Assembly (NCBI RefSeq): GCF_928368155.1 | Contig: NZ_CAKMRU010000001.1 | Location: 1,035,436 to 1,099,435 of the forward strand | Direction: 5' to 3' | DNA: 64,000 bases | Source of the DNA: Anaerococcus ihuae | Lineage (GTDB): Bacteria; Bacillota; Clostridia; Tissierellales; Peptoniphilaceae | Part shown: positions 26,625 through 35,061 of the stretch, in pieces | Position numbering within the stretch: position 1 is the stretch's first letter | Layout: each line of letters opens with the position of its first letter | Position numbers and translations under genes: made by a program | Notes under the pieces: model-generated | Told to the model about the DNA's origin: nothing | What the model saw: the letters and a program-made list of their open reading frames with translations, nothing else | Databases searched by the model: none

Positions 26625-26711
26625 AATATCTCCTTCTCATCTTGTAATTATAGCATAAAAGAAGTCTTAATAAAAATAAGAAAATGTAAAAATATATGAT
26701 ATAATCAAGTT

Positions 26712-27536
26712 ATGATTAAACTAATAACAATTGATATAGACGGAACCTTGCTTACTAATACAAGGCGTCTTCCTAAAAAAAATAAAAAAATGATATTAAA
26801 GGCAAAAAAAATGGGTGCCCACATAGCCCTTGTTAGTGGAAGACCATTTTCTGGAATTCTTCCTTATGTCAAAGAACTCGACCTAGAACATGAAGGTCAT
26901 TTTTCAATTTCCCAAAATGGATCATATATTTTTGACAACCACACTAAGGAAGTAATTACAGGAGTTTTCCAAAAACCAAAAGATTTAATCGCACTTGATA
27001 AATCTTTGAAAGATTTTAAAGTTCAAGTTTCAGCCATGGATGATGATAGTTTTTATACAAGACATAAAAATCCAAATATTTTGACAAGACTTGATTCTTT
27101 TATAACAAAATTAAAACTTCAAAAAATTCCCTATGAAAATTTTGATGAAGATAAAAATTTTGGTAGGTTTTTAGTTATGGGCTGGCCTTGGAATATTGAA
27201 AAAGTCATGGACAATATGCCAAAATTTGTAAATGAAAATTATTACTACGCAAAAACTGCCCCTGTTTTAATTGAAGTTATGAACAAAAATGCAAACAAGG
27301 GAAATGCCATAAAATTAATGAGCGAAAAACTCGGTTTTAAAATCGATGAAATTATGGCAATTGGAAATGAAATGAATGATATTCCTATGCTAGATATGGC
27401 AGGATTTTCTGTAGCAATGGAAAACGCCAACGATTACCTAAAACCCCACGCAGATTATATAACCTTATCGAATAATAAGGCAGGAGTTGGAGAAGTTATA
27501 GAAAAATTAATAGAAAATAATTTTGAAAAATTTTAA
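26712..27536 (+). CDS. Cof-type HAD-IIB phosphatase
   Basis: The 274-residue cytosolic sugar- or cofactor-phosphatase has motif I DIDGTL (8-13), motif II LVSGRP, and motifs III/IV with KGNAIKLMSEKLG and MAIGNEMNDIPML. The large cap lies between motifs II and III, as in the Cof subfamily. A TATAAT at 26700-26705 ends only six bases before the ATG and no ribosome site is visible, so the message may be leaderless. The substrate is unknown. A bidirectional terminator separates it from the suf cluster. Confidence 0.9.
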   Translation: MIKLITIDIDGTLLTNTRRLPKKNKKMILKAKKMGAHIALVSGRPFSGILPYVKELDLEHEGHFSISQNGSYIFDNHTKEVITGVFQKPKDLIALDKSLKDFKVQVSAMDDDSFYTRHKNPNILTRLDSFITKLKLQKIPYENFDEDKNFGRFLVMGWPWNIEKVMDNMPKFVNENYYYAKTAPVLIEVMNKNANKGNAIKLMSEKLGFKIDEIMAIGNEMNDIPMLDMAGFSVAMENANDYLKPHADYITLSNNKAGVGEVIEKLIENNFEKF

Positions 27537-27541
27537 ATTTA

Positions 27542-27574
27542 AAAGCATTCCTAGATTTTTTCTAAGAATGCTTT
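27542..27574. terminator. Bidirectional terminator between HAD gene and suf operon
   Basis: AAAGCATTC (27542-27550) pairs with GAATGCTTT (27566-27574); T-runs follow on the plus strand and A-runs precede it for the minus strand. It overlaps the stop codon of 27562-27768. Confidence 0.8.
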
Positions 27575-27768
27575 TTGTTATCTTTAAATTTTTTGTATTT
27601 TACATAGGCGTTTGCGCCCATTAATATTGATACTAATAAAATTATCCACCAATATTTTTTGTCACTTATATATTGAATTATAGTTAGGATTATCAAAAGC
27701 ACAAAAGTTATTGCACTTGTTACAAATTCTAATAACCTATAATCTTTGAAAATATTATTATTTGACAT
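27562..27768 (-). CDS. Small membrane protein at the end of the suf operon
   Basis: The 68-residue protein has two hydrophobic helices (about residues 14-34 and 38-56) with the conserved-looking turn SDKKYW and a lysine-rich C-terminus. Its start overlaps the sufU end by 11 bases, so it is translated with the Suf system. I recognise no family. A role in iron-sulfur biogenesis is only suggested by position. Confidence 0.65.
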   Translation of the reverse strand: MSNNNIFKDYRLLEFVTSAITFVLLIILTIIQYISDKKYWWIILLVSILMGANAYVKYKKFKDNKKHS

Positions 27769-28192
27769 CTTTATCTATCACTTCGTCCAAAGTTTTCCAA
27801 GATAAAAGAGCGCATTTTACTCTTTGTGGCATATTTGAAATGTTTTGGAAAGCTGCAGCATCTCCAATTTTTTCCAAATCTTCATCGCTTATATCTTCTC
27901 TTTTTATCATTCCTATATAAATTTTTGCCATCTCTTTTGCTTCTTCAATTGTTTTTCCAACAATTTCATCACACATTACAGAAGTTGCAGCTTGGCTTAT
28001 TGCACAACCGTGTCCCGTAAAAGCTGCCTCTGTTATTACATTTCCGTCATGTTTTAATTCCAAAACAATTTCATCTCCACATGAAGGATTGTGTCCTGGC
28101 TCTTTTATATCTGGATTTTCTAAATTTCTTTTATTTTTTTGATTTCTAGAATTTTCAAGAATTACTTGAGTATAAACATCATTTAAGTCCAT
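27758..28192 (-). CDS. sufU: Iron-sulfur cluster assembly protein SufU
   Basis: The 144-residue zinc-dependent sulfurtransferase accepts persulfide from SufS in Gram-positive Suf systems. Conserved cysteines are in NPSCGDEI (about 39), GHGCAISQA (about 64) and VKCALLSW (about 127), with the SufU-type insertion between them. The start shares a base with the sufS stop, showing tight coupling. Confidence 0.93.
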   Translation of the reverse strand: MDLNDVYTQVILENSRNQKNKRNLENPDIKEPGHNPSCGDEIVLELKHDGNVITEAAFTGHGCAISQAATSVMCDEIVGKTIEEAKEMAKIYIGMIKREDISDEDLEKIGDAAAFQNISNMPQRVKCALLSWKTLDEVIDKDVK

Positions 28193-29412
28193 TAAAGTCC
28201 CATCACCTTTCTTACATTTTTAAGCTCTTTTGCAAAATATTCTACTTCTTCTCTAGTATTATATATTGCAAACGAAGCTCTGCAAGTTGATGATACATCA
28301 AGGTAAGTGTGAAGTGGCATAGCACAATGATGGCCACTTCTTACAGCAATTCCTTTCATATCCAAAATTGTTGCAACATCGTGTGGATGAATATCATCAA
28401 AAGTAAAGGCTACAACTGATCCTGTATTTCTTTTTTCTGGGAAAAATACTTTTATATGATCAATGTCTTTAATCAAATCGTAAGCATATCTTGCAAGTTT
28501 ATTTTCATGGTCATAAATATTTTCTAGACCAATTTCATTTATAAAATCAATTGCAGCAGAAAGACCTACAACCCCACCTACATCTTGTGTTCCCGCTTCA
28601 AATTTTTGGGCAGGTTTTGCAAAAGTAGATTCTTGTTCATAAACATATTCAATCATATCGCCGCCGAGATTATATGGTTTTAATTTTTCAAGCAAATCAT
28701 ATTTTCCATACAAAATTCCAATTCCCATTGGTCCATACATTTTGTGGGCAGAAAAAGCAAGAAAATCACAATCCAAATCTTTTACATCAATTTTTTTATG
28801 AGGAGCAAGTTGACAAGCATCAACAATTGAAATTGCTCCTACTTGATGGGCAAGTTTTGTAATTAATTTTTGATCAGTCATCTCTCCAGTCACATTTGAT
28901 GAAGCTGTAATTGAAACAATTTTTGTTTTTTCTGTGATTTTTTCTTTTAACTCGTCATAATTTAAAGAATAATCATCATTCAAATAAACATATTTTAAAA
29001 TTGCCCCAGTTTCCTTGCAAACTCTTTGCCAAGGAACCAAATTTGCGTGGTGTTCTAAAATTGAAATTACAATTTCATCACCTTTTTTCAAATTTTCTCT
29101 CGCATAAGAATAAGCAATAAGATTTAAAGATTCTGTCGCATTTCTTGTATAAATTATTTCTTCAGATCTTTGTGCATTTATAAAATCTCTAACTTTTTCT
29201 CTCGTATTTTCAAAAGCTTCTGTCGCCTTCCAAGATAAAAAGTGAGCACCTCTGTGAGGATTTGCATTTGAATATTTGTAATAATCAGCTTGAGCATTTA
29301 TAACTGAAATAGGATTTTGGCTAGTTGCCGCAGAATCTAGGTAAATAACTTTTTTTCCAGTATTTTTTTCGTCCAAAAATGGAAATTCTTTTCTTATTTT
29401 TTCTATATCCAT
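28192..29412 (-). CDS. sufS: Cysteine desulfurase SufS
   Basis: The 406-residue PLP enzyme (group II) removes sulfur from cysteine for Fe-S clusters. The N-terminus YLDSAATSQNP, the PLP lysine in FSAHKMYGPMG (about 223) and the catalytic cysteine in RSGHHCAMPLH (about 362) are all present. Length is typical. It is preceded by sufD with a one-base gap. Confidence 0.96.
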   Translation of the reverse strand: MDIEKIRKEFPFLDEKNTGKKVIYLDSAATSQNPISVINAQADYYKYSNANPHRGAHFLSWKATEAFENTREKVRDFINAQRSEEIIYTRNATESLNLIAYSYARENLKKGDEIVISILEHHANLVPWQRVCKETGAILKYVYLNDDYSLNYDELKEKITEKTKIVSITASSNVTGEMTDQKLITKLAHQVGAISIVDACQLAPHKKIDVKDLDCDFLAFSAHKMYGPMGIGILYGKYDLLEKLKPYNLGGDMIEYVYEQESTFAKPAQKFEAGTQDVGGVVGLSAAIDFINEIGLENIYDHENKLARYAYDLIKDIDHIKVFFPEKRNTGSVVAFTFDDIHPHDVATILDMKGIAVRSGHHCAMPLHTYLDVSSTCRASFAIYNTREEVEYFAKELKNVRKVMGL

Positions 29413-29413
29413 C

Positions 29414-30460
29414 TTAATCCCTCGTATTCATTGCATGAACTTTGTATCTTACTTTTTCTCTCAACTCTTTATGATCAATTTTATCAATTGTTGGGGCAAA
29501 ATTTGCTTCAAGCATCAAACTTTCAGCCTTTCTTTTTGAAAATCCTCTGCTCATTATATAAAATAACATGGCCTTATCAAATCTTCCCACACTTGCAGCG
29601 TGCTCCCCTGCTACGTCTTTTTCTTCATTTAATAAAACTGGAGCAGACCTATTGATGGCATCTGGACTTAACATTACTGCATAATCTCCAATTTTTCCAT
29701 CAGCGTGTTCGCAACCTCTTTTAAGATCAACAACACCCTTCCATCTTTTTTCGGCTTTTCCTTTAAGGGCACCGTTAAACATACAATTTGATTTTGTAAC
29801 TTTTGCCTTGTGGTCATTGAAGGCACCAATATCTAAAAAGTCATCATTTTGTTTGAAATAAACTCCATTTTCTTCAAGATTTGATTCTTCTCCATCAAGG
29901 AAATTTCTAATATTTACATAAGACTTGTCTGCACCAAGTTCAATATAAGAAATATCAAAATTTGCCCTGTCACCTATAATTGATGAAATTTGTTGTAAAT
30001 TAATAGAATTTCCTAATAAATCAACAACTACAACCAATTTTACAAAAGAATCTTCTTCAAGATTTACCCTTATTAAAGAATTTAGGTAAGATGAATCCCC
30101 ATCACTTTGAGAAAAATTAATTAAAAATGAAGATTTGGATCCTTTTTTTGCATTTATATCAATCTTATTAACCAATTGATTTGAATTTTGGTCAAGATTT
30201 AGGTTTATAAATTCTAAATCTTTTTCTCCATCAATATCCCTATAAATATCTAAATTATTAAAATTTTTATTTTCTATTAAAAAATCTTTTGAAAGTCCGT
30301 AATTTTTTTCCCTAAAAATTTCATCTAAAGATTTATTTTCTTTATTTGAACTTTCAAAATTTTTATAATCTTTTTTTTCGTTTAAACTTGGAGCTTTTTT
30401 GCTATAATTTAGCTTGGTGTATGACCAAGTAGGCTCTCTCATTACATTTACTTTTTCCAT
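29414..30460 (-). CDS. sufD: Fe-S cluster assembly protein SufD
   Basis: The 348-residue scaffold partner forms SufBC2D with SufB and SufC. The core right-handed beta-helix and the C-terminal SufB/SufD signature (GEHAASVGRFDKAMLFYIMSRGFS) are clear. The N-terminal region is shorter and more divergent than in proteobacterial SufD. The start overlaps the sufB stop by one base. Confidence 0.93.
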   Translation of the reverse strand: MEKVNVMREPTWSYTKLNYSKKAPSLNEKKDYKNFESSNKENKSLDEIFREKNYGLSKDFLIENKNFNNLDIYRDIDGEKDLEFINLNLDQNSNQLVNKIDINAKKGSKSSFLINFSQSDGDSSYLNSLIRVNLEEDSFVKLVVVVDLLGNSINLQQISSIIGDRANFDISYIELGADKSYVNIRNFLDGEESNLEENGVYFKQNDDFLDIGAFNDHKAKVTKSNCMFNGALKGKAEKRWKGVVDLKRGCEHADGKIGDYAVMLSPDAINRSAPVLLNEEKDVAGEHAASVGRFDKAMLFYIMSRGFSKRKAESLMLEANFAPTIDKIDHKELREKVRYKVHAMNTRD

Positions 30461-31875
30461 CAGCCATTTGCTCCTTCCAATTCCATATCAATCAAATTAT
30501 TCATCTCAACTGCATATTCCAATGGCAATTCTTTTGCAACCGGCTCTGCAAATCCTCTTACAATCATAGATTTTGCTTCGTTTTCTGGAATTCCCCTACT
30601 CATTAAATAAAATATTTGTTTTTGGTCAAGAGAACCAATTTTTGCTTCGTGTCCGCAATCAACTTCATCATTTCTGATATCAAGAGTTGGAATTGTATCT
30701 GACTTTGATTCGCGTGATAACATCAAATTTTCGCAATCAACAGTTGACTTTGAGCCCTTGGCATTTTTGCCAATTTTTACATAAGATCTTGTCATTGATT
30801 TTCCATTTCCTTGAGTAATGGATTTTGTAAGAGCAGTTGAATAAGTGTTTGGTGCGTTGTGAATCATTGAACAGCCATTGTCAATATATTGACCGTTTGA
30901 TGCATAGGTTATTCCTGTATATTCTGCTCTTGCTCCTTCTCCATTTAAAATTGTGGTTGGATAAAGCATTGAAACTTTTGAACCAAAAGATCCAGAAATC
31001 CATTCAACTTGACCGTTTTCTTCAACAATTGCTCTTTTTGTATTAAGGTTGTACATATTTCTTGACCAGTTTTCTATTGTAGAAAATCTAACTTCAGCAT
31101 TTTTGTGAACAAAAATTTCTACACTTCCTGCGTGAAGATTTACAACATTATATCTTGGTGCAGAGCATCCTTCTATAAAATGAACTTTAGCTCCTTCTTC
31201 TGCAATGATCATTGTGTGTTCAAATTGTCCAGCTCCTGGAGCGTTCAACCTGTAATAAGATTGGAGAGGAATATCAACATTTACTCCCTTTGGCACATAA
31301 ATTAAAGAACCACCAGACCAAACTGCTCCATGAAGAGCTGCATATTTGTGTAGGGTTGGTGGAATTGCTCTTTGAAAATATTTATGAACAATTTCTTCAT
31401 GTTCTTTTAAAGCTGTATCAAAATCTGTAAAAATTACACCTTGATCTGACAAATGTTTTTGAATTGAATGATAAACTTCCTCACTATCATATTGAGCCCC
31501 AACTCCTGCAAGAGATTCTTGCTCAGCTTGAGGAATTCCTAGCCTATCAAAAGTATCTTTTATCTCTTCTGGCAAAGCATCCCAATTGCTTTTTTTATCA
31601 GTTTTTGGCTTAACATAGGTTGTGATATCTTCCATATTTAATTCAGAAAGATCTGGTCCCCATGATGGATTATCAGTTTGTTCAAAAATTAAAAGAGATT
31701 GTAGTCTTCTTTTTAGCATCCATTCTGGTTCATTTTTCTTTTTTGATAATTCTTCTACTATTTCTTTATTCAAACCCTTGTCGGAAATGTCTGAGTATTC
31801 AAATTTGTCAATGACATCATAAATACCCCTGTCTATATCCTTAAAAGTTGATTCATCAAATTTCTTTTCTGTCAT
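30460..31875 (-). CDS. sufB: Fe-S cluster assembly protein SufB
   Basis: The 471-residue major scaffold subunit contains the highly conserved blocks VYHSIQKHL, YVPKGVNVDIPLQSYYR, HFIEGCSAPRY, NWSRNMYNLNTKRA and the C-terminal DCGHEAKIGSLDQKQIFYLM. The cluster-related cysteine in EGCSAP and the later CENLMLS and DCGHEA positions are retained. It is second in sufCBDSU, one base after sufC. Confidence 0.97.
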   Translation of the reverse strand: MTEKKFDESTFKDIDRGIYDVIDKFEYSDISDKGLNKEIVEELSKKKNEPEWMLKRRLQSLLIFEQTDNPSWGPDLSELNMEDITTYVKPKTDKKSNWDALPEEIKDTFDRLGIPQAEQESLAGVGAQYDSEEVYHSIQKHLSDQGVIFTDFDTALKEHEEIVHKYFQRAIPPTLHKYAALHGAVWSGGSLIYVPKGVNVDIPLQSYYRLNAPGAGQFEHTMIIAEEGAKVHFIEGCSAPRYNVVNLHAGSVEIFVHKNAEVRFSTIENWSRNMYNLNTKRAIVEENGQVEWISGSFGSKVSMLYPTTILNGEGARAEYTGITYASNGQYIDNGCSMIHNAPNTYSTALTKSITQGNGKSMTRSYVKIGKNAKGSKSTVDCENLMLSRESKSDTIPTLDIRNDEVDCGHEAKIGSLDQKQIFYLMSRGIPENEAKSMIVRGFAEPVAKELPLEYAVEMNNLIDMELEGANG

Positions 31876-31876
31876 T

Positions 31877-32608
31877 TTAAACCCACTCGTATCCTTCTTT
31901 TTCGATTTTTTCCATTAGACTTGAATCAGATGTTTCTTTGATTACTCCATCTTTTAAAACGTGAACATAATCTACATCAATATTTTCCAATAATTCATTG
32001 TGGTGAGTTACAACTATAACTGCATTATCTTCATTTAAATAATTTTTGATTCCTTCACTTACAATTCTTACCGCATCAACGTCAAGTCCTGAATCAGTTT
32101 CATCAAGCATAGCAAGTTTTGGATTTAAAATTTTTAATTGCAAAATTTCAGATTTTTTTCTTTCTCCACCAGAAAATCCAACATTTACATATCTGTTTGC
32201 ATATTCCTCAGATAATTTTAAATCATCCATTTCCTTTGTAAGTTCTTTATTGAAACCTAAAATTGATGGTTTTTTTCCTGTTACTTCTTCTTTTGCTTGC
32301 TTTAGAAAATCTCTAAGTTTTACACCATTAATTGCATCAGGTGATTGGAAAGACATAAAAATTCCTGCCTTTGCTCTTTTATCAGTTGTAAGATCTGTAA
32401 TATCTTCACCTTCAAAAAATATTTTTCCTTCTGTTACATCATAAACTGGATTTGCCATTACGGCGTTCATTAATGTAGATTTTCCTGAACCATTTGATCC
32501 CATTATTACATGAACTTCTCCAGCATTAACTTTTAAATTTATACCTTTTAATATTTCAGTATCTCCAACTGAAACATGTAAATTTTCAACTTTTAATAAT
32601 TCTTTCAT
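31877..32608 (-). CDS. sufC: Fe-S cluster assembly ATPase SufC
   Basis: The 243-residue ABC-type ATPase powers the SufBCD scaffold. Walker A GSNGSGKST (38-46), signature SGGERKK, Walker B LAMLDETDSGLD and the switch His in VVTHHNELL are intact. It is the first gene of the operon, with a consensus-like promoter at 32658-32685. No Rrf2/IscR-type regulator is next to it. Confidence 0.96.
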   Translation of the reverse strand: MKELLKVENLHVSVGDTEILKGINLKVNAGEVHVIMGSNGSGKSTLMNAVMANPVYDVTEGKIFFEGEDITDLTTDKRAKAGIFMSFQSPDAINGVKLRDFLKQAKEEVTGKKPSILGFNKELTKEMDDLKLSEEYANRYVNVGFSGGERKKSEILQLKILNPKLAMLDETDSGLDVDAVRIVSEGIKNYLNEDNAVIVVTHHNELLENIDVDYVHVLKDGVIKETSDSSLMEKIEKEGYEWV

Positions 32609-32657
32609 CGCTTACCTCTTTTTTATATTTTGAGAAAATAAATTTATATACATTTAA

Positions 32658-32685
32658 AGTATACTGCTTTAGTACGGATTGTCAA
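32658..32685 (-). promoter_or_regulatory. Promoter of the suf operon
   Basis: On the minus strand TTGACA (32685-32680) and TATACT (32663-32658) are separated by 16 bp. The first gene starts about 50 bp downstream. An AT-rich imperfect dyad (AATATTAACATTCTAATAT) lies immediately upstream and could bind a regulator. Confidence 0.75.
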
Positions 32686-32781
32686 AACTTGAAATATTAA
32701 CATTCTAATATGAAAATTTTGACAATATTTGCAATTTTTATATTTTATTTATTTTCATATTTTTAAATTTTTCCAAGAAAA

Positions 32782-32799
32782 AGCACTTAAAAAAGTGCT
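32782..32799 (-). terminator. Terminator downstream of ptsH
   Basis: AGCACTT-AAAA-AAGTGCT is followed on the minus strand by TTTTTCTT. It lies about 230 bp after the HPr gene; the repeat remnant 32881-32940 stands between. Confidence 0.65.
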
Positions 32800-32880
32800 C
32801 TCCCATAAATATTAAATTATTTCTAAAAATTATTATGTAATTTTTAATAATCACTTTAGAGTGTACCTAACCACAATTTT

Positions 32881-32940
32881 CCCATTTCGAAAAGATAGAT
32901 AACCGCCCGTTTCACTTATTTATCCCGATTTAACACATCT
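32881..32940. repeat. Degenerate copy of the dispersed repeat
   Basis: CCCATTTCGA, then a segment matching 50044-50095 (GATAAACAACCGTTGATTTC-like) and ATTTATCCCGATTTA identify an eroded piece of the family seen at 50019-50248. The rest of the gap 32609-33025 holds only the suf promoter and a terminator. Confidence 0.5.
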
Positions 32941-33025
32941 AGTTATTAGAGATTGTAAAGCATAATTTAATTATAAAAAATTATTCATTATTTATAATTA
33001 GACTTTTTACTCTCTAATGTAACTT

Positions 33026-33292
33026 TCAATAATTACTTAATTTATTTTCAACCAAATCAACAAGGCTTTTTACAGCTTCTTCTTCTCCATCGCCTTGGGC
33101 TTTAATTACTATTTCTTCGCCCTTGCCAGCGCTCATAGATAAAACTGACATTATTGATTTTGCATTATAAACTCTACCTTCTTTTTCTACATTTATATCG
33201 CACGCATGCTTTACAGCCTCTCTGATAAATATGGAAGCAGGCCTAGCGTGTAAACCGATTTCATTTACAAGTGTAACTTTTTCCTCGTACAT
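33026..33292 (-). CDS. ptsH: Phosphocarrier protein HPr
   Basis: The 88-residue PTS phosphocarrier has His15 in GLHARPAS and the regulatory Ser46 in KSIMSVLSM, both intact, so it can take part in sugar transport and in HPr-kinase signalling. No ptsI follows, so it is a lone ptsH here. GGAGG precedes the ATG. The 240-bp upstream gap before the repeat at 33532 is AT-rich, with no gene. Confidence 0.95.
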   Translation of the reverse strand: MYEEKVTLVNEIGLHARPASIFIREAVKHACDINVEKEGRVYNAKSIMSVLSMSAGKGEEIVIKAQGDGEEEAVKSLVDLVENKLSNY

Positions 33293-33631
33293 ATTTCCTC
33301 CATTAATTGTTGATAAATTAAAATTTATAAATGTTATTTTTTTAACTATAATTCTTTAACTTAAATTTATTATACACGTTTTCCTAATAAAATACAATAC
33401 TTGATTTTTTTAAAATACATGGTTAAAAAAATATTAATTTTATAGAAAATGATTTCCTTGTCTTTAAATATTATAGCATTTAATGAAATTTATACAAGGA
33501 TATTTTATATTTCTTATAAGCAAAAATATAAAGAGGCCGAAGCCTCTAAGTCTATTGACAAACTAAATTTTTTTTCATTTCGAGCGAACATAGTGAGTCG
33601 AGAAATCTCGTGAGATCTCTTGTATCATATA

Positions 33632-33800
33632 GTTGTAGTCATTCTATGGAAATTTACAATAGAATATTATACACTAAACATAGTGTTGTGGAATGTTTGA
33701 TATCTCTATAGCTTTGACTATTTCATGGAGACTACAACCACATAGCTATGTTTTTTTGTTTATTAGTTAGATAGCGCTTGACGCTTTATTGTACAAGGTT
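33632..33800 (+). ncRNA. Putative IS110 bridge RNA (target and donor guide loops), copy 1
   Basis: Target loop: left guide GATATCTCT (33699-33707) matches the target GAGATCTCT at 8 of 9 bases. A stem ATAG/CTAT follows, then right guide CATGGAG (33724-33730), the exact complement of target CTCCATG. Donor loop: TAGTTAG (33764-33770) equals the element right end. Stem AGCG/CGCT is followed by TACAAG (33792-33797), the complement of CTTGTA at the left end. A 9-bp stem GTTGTAGTC/GACTACAAC closes the target loop. Both right guides end in AG, the complement of the CT core. RNA limits are approximate. Confidence 0.75.
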
Positions 33801-33849
33801 ACATGACATTTCTTATGTGGATGCACAACTATTTTTTTCGGAGGTTTTT

Positions 33850-35019
33850 ATGATTTTTTTGGGAATTGATGTTTCTAAGTTTAAACATAACTGTTTTCTT
33901 TCTGATGGGGATAATTTTGATATGGGGGAACATTTTGAAATTAAGAATTCTAGAGAGGGTTTTGATTTTTTAATTGATAAACTTTCTTCTTATGATAGGG
34001 ATAATATTAGAATAGGATTAGAATATACTGGTAATTATCATCTCAACTTATCTAGATTTCTTCTTGATTTGAATTTTAATATTCACTTTTTTAACCCTTT
34101 TCAAACTTGTCTTTTTAGAAGAGCTGATAGTTTTAGAAATACTAAAACTGATAAGGTTGATGCTTTCTTCATTGCTAAGCTTTTAAAAACTACCTGTGAT
34201 TCTAATCCTACTCTTTTTGAATTTTATCATAATTATGATCTTAAGTCACTATGTAGGTATAAGTCTATTTTGAAAAGGGATAGGTCTAGATTAAAAAACT
34301 CTATTGTTTCTTTTTTGGATATTGTTTTTCCTGAACTTTGTAATGTTTGTAATGATGTTTTTTCTAAGTATGTTCTTGCTATCCTTTATGAGTTTTCTTC
34401 TGCTTATGAAATTTCTAAGGCTAATATTACTAGGCTTTCTAATTTAATTAAGAATGCATCTAGAGGTGCTTATTCTAAGGATAAGGCTTTGATTATTAGG
34501 GATGCTGCTAGAAATTCTATTGGGTATTTTTCTTATTCTGTTTCTTTTCAATTGAAACAGTCTATTGATTATTTGTATTTTTTGGATAGGAAAATTGATG
34601 AGATTAATGTAATGATTAAGCCTTTACTTGATGATATTAATAGTCCTATTATGAGTATTCCTGGTATTGGTATTGAACTTGGTCCTACTATTATTTCTGA
34701 AATTGGGGATATTAACAGATTTGATTCTTCTTCTAAGTTGTTGGCTTATGTTGGTTTGGATCCTTCTATAAGTCAATCTGGGACTTTTCATTCTTCTTTT
34801 AGTACTATGAGTAAAAGAGGTAGTTCTTATTTGCGTGATAGTTTGTTTAAGGCTGCTTTTATTATTAGTCAAATTGAACCTGTTTTTAAAGAATATTATT
34901 TAAAAAAGAAGGCTGAGGGAAAACATCATTATGTGGCTCTTACTCATGTAGCAAGAAAATTGGTTAGGGTAATATTCTATTTATTGAAAGAAAATGAAGT
35001 ATATGTGAGTAAAGTTTAA
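33850..35019 (+). CDS. IS110-family transposase (bridge-RNA-guided recombinase), copy 1
   Basis: The 389-residue DEDD recombinase has an N-terminal RuvC-like domain with Asp7 (GIDVSKFKHN), Glu58 (LEYTGNYH) and Asp101/Asp104 (TDKVDAFF). A coiled linker precedes the C-terminal Tnp_20 domain (SIPGIGIELGPTIISEIGD), with the likely nucleophile Ser310 in SQSGTFH and KRGSSYLR. CGGAGG stands five bases before ATG 33850. A TTG-initiated extension to 33778 would overlap the donor loop and is rejected. The protein is identical to the copy at 59562-60731. It recombines element and target DNA under bridge RNA guidance. Confidence 0.95.
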   Translation: MIFLGIDVSKFKHNCFLSDGDNFDMGEHFEIKNSREGFDFLIDKLSSYDRDNIRIGLEYTGNYHLNLSRFLLDLNFNIHFFNPFQTCLFRRADSFRNTKTDKVDAFFIAKLLKTTCDSNPTLFEFYHNYDLKSLCRYKSILKRDRSRLKNSIVSFLDIVFPELCNVCNDVFSKYVLAILYEFSSAYEISKANITRLSNLIKNASRGAYSKDKALIIRDAARNSIGYFSYSVSFQLKQSIDYLYFLDRKIDEINVMIKPLLDDINSPIMSIPGIGIELGPTIISEIGDINRFDSSSKLLAYVGLDPSISQSGTFHSSFSTMSKRGSSYLRDSLFKAAFIISQIEPVFKEYYLKKKAEGKHHYVALTHVARKLVRVIFYLLKENEVYVSKV

Positions 35020-35039
35020 AAATAATATTAGAATATTTT

Positions 35040-35061
35040 AAACCATCAAGCTTGATGGTTT
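35040..35061 (+). terminator. Palindromic terminator after IS110 transposase
   Basis: AAACCATCAAG/CTTGATGGTTT is a perfect 22-bp palindrome. A second hairpin AATAGGTT/AACCTATT with a T-run (about 35118-35163) follows. Both are part of the IS and recur in copy 2. Confidence 0.7.

Noticed and set aside
33778..33849. Extended transposase start
   Set aside because: The TTG-initiated extension overlaps the donor loop of the bridge RNA; ATG 33850 has CGGAGG and aligns with IS110 proteins.
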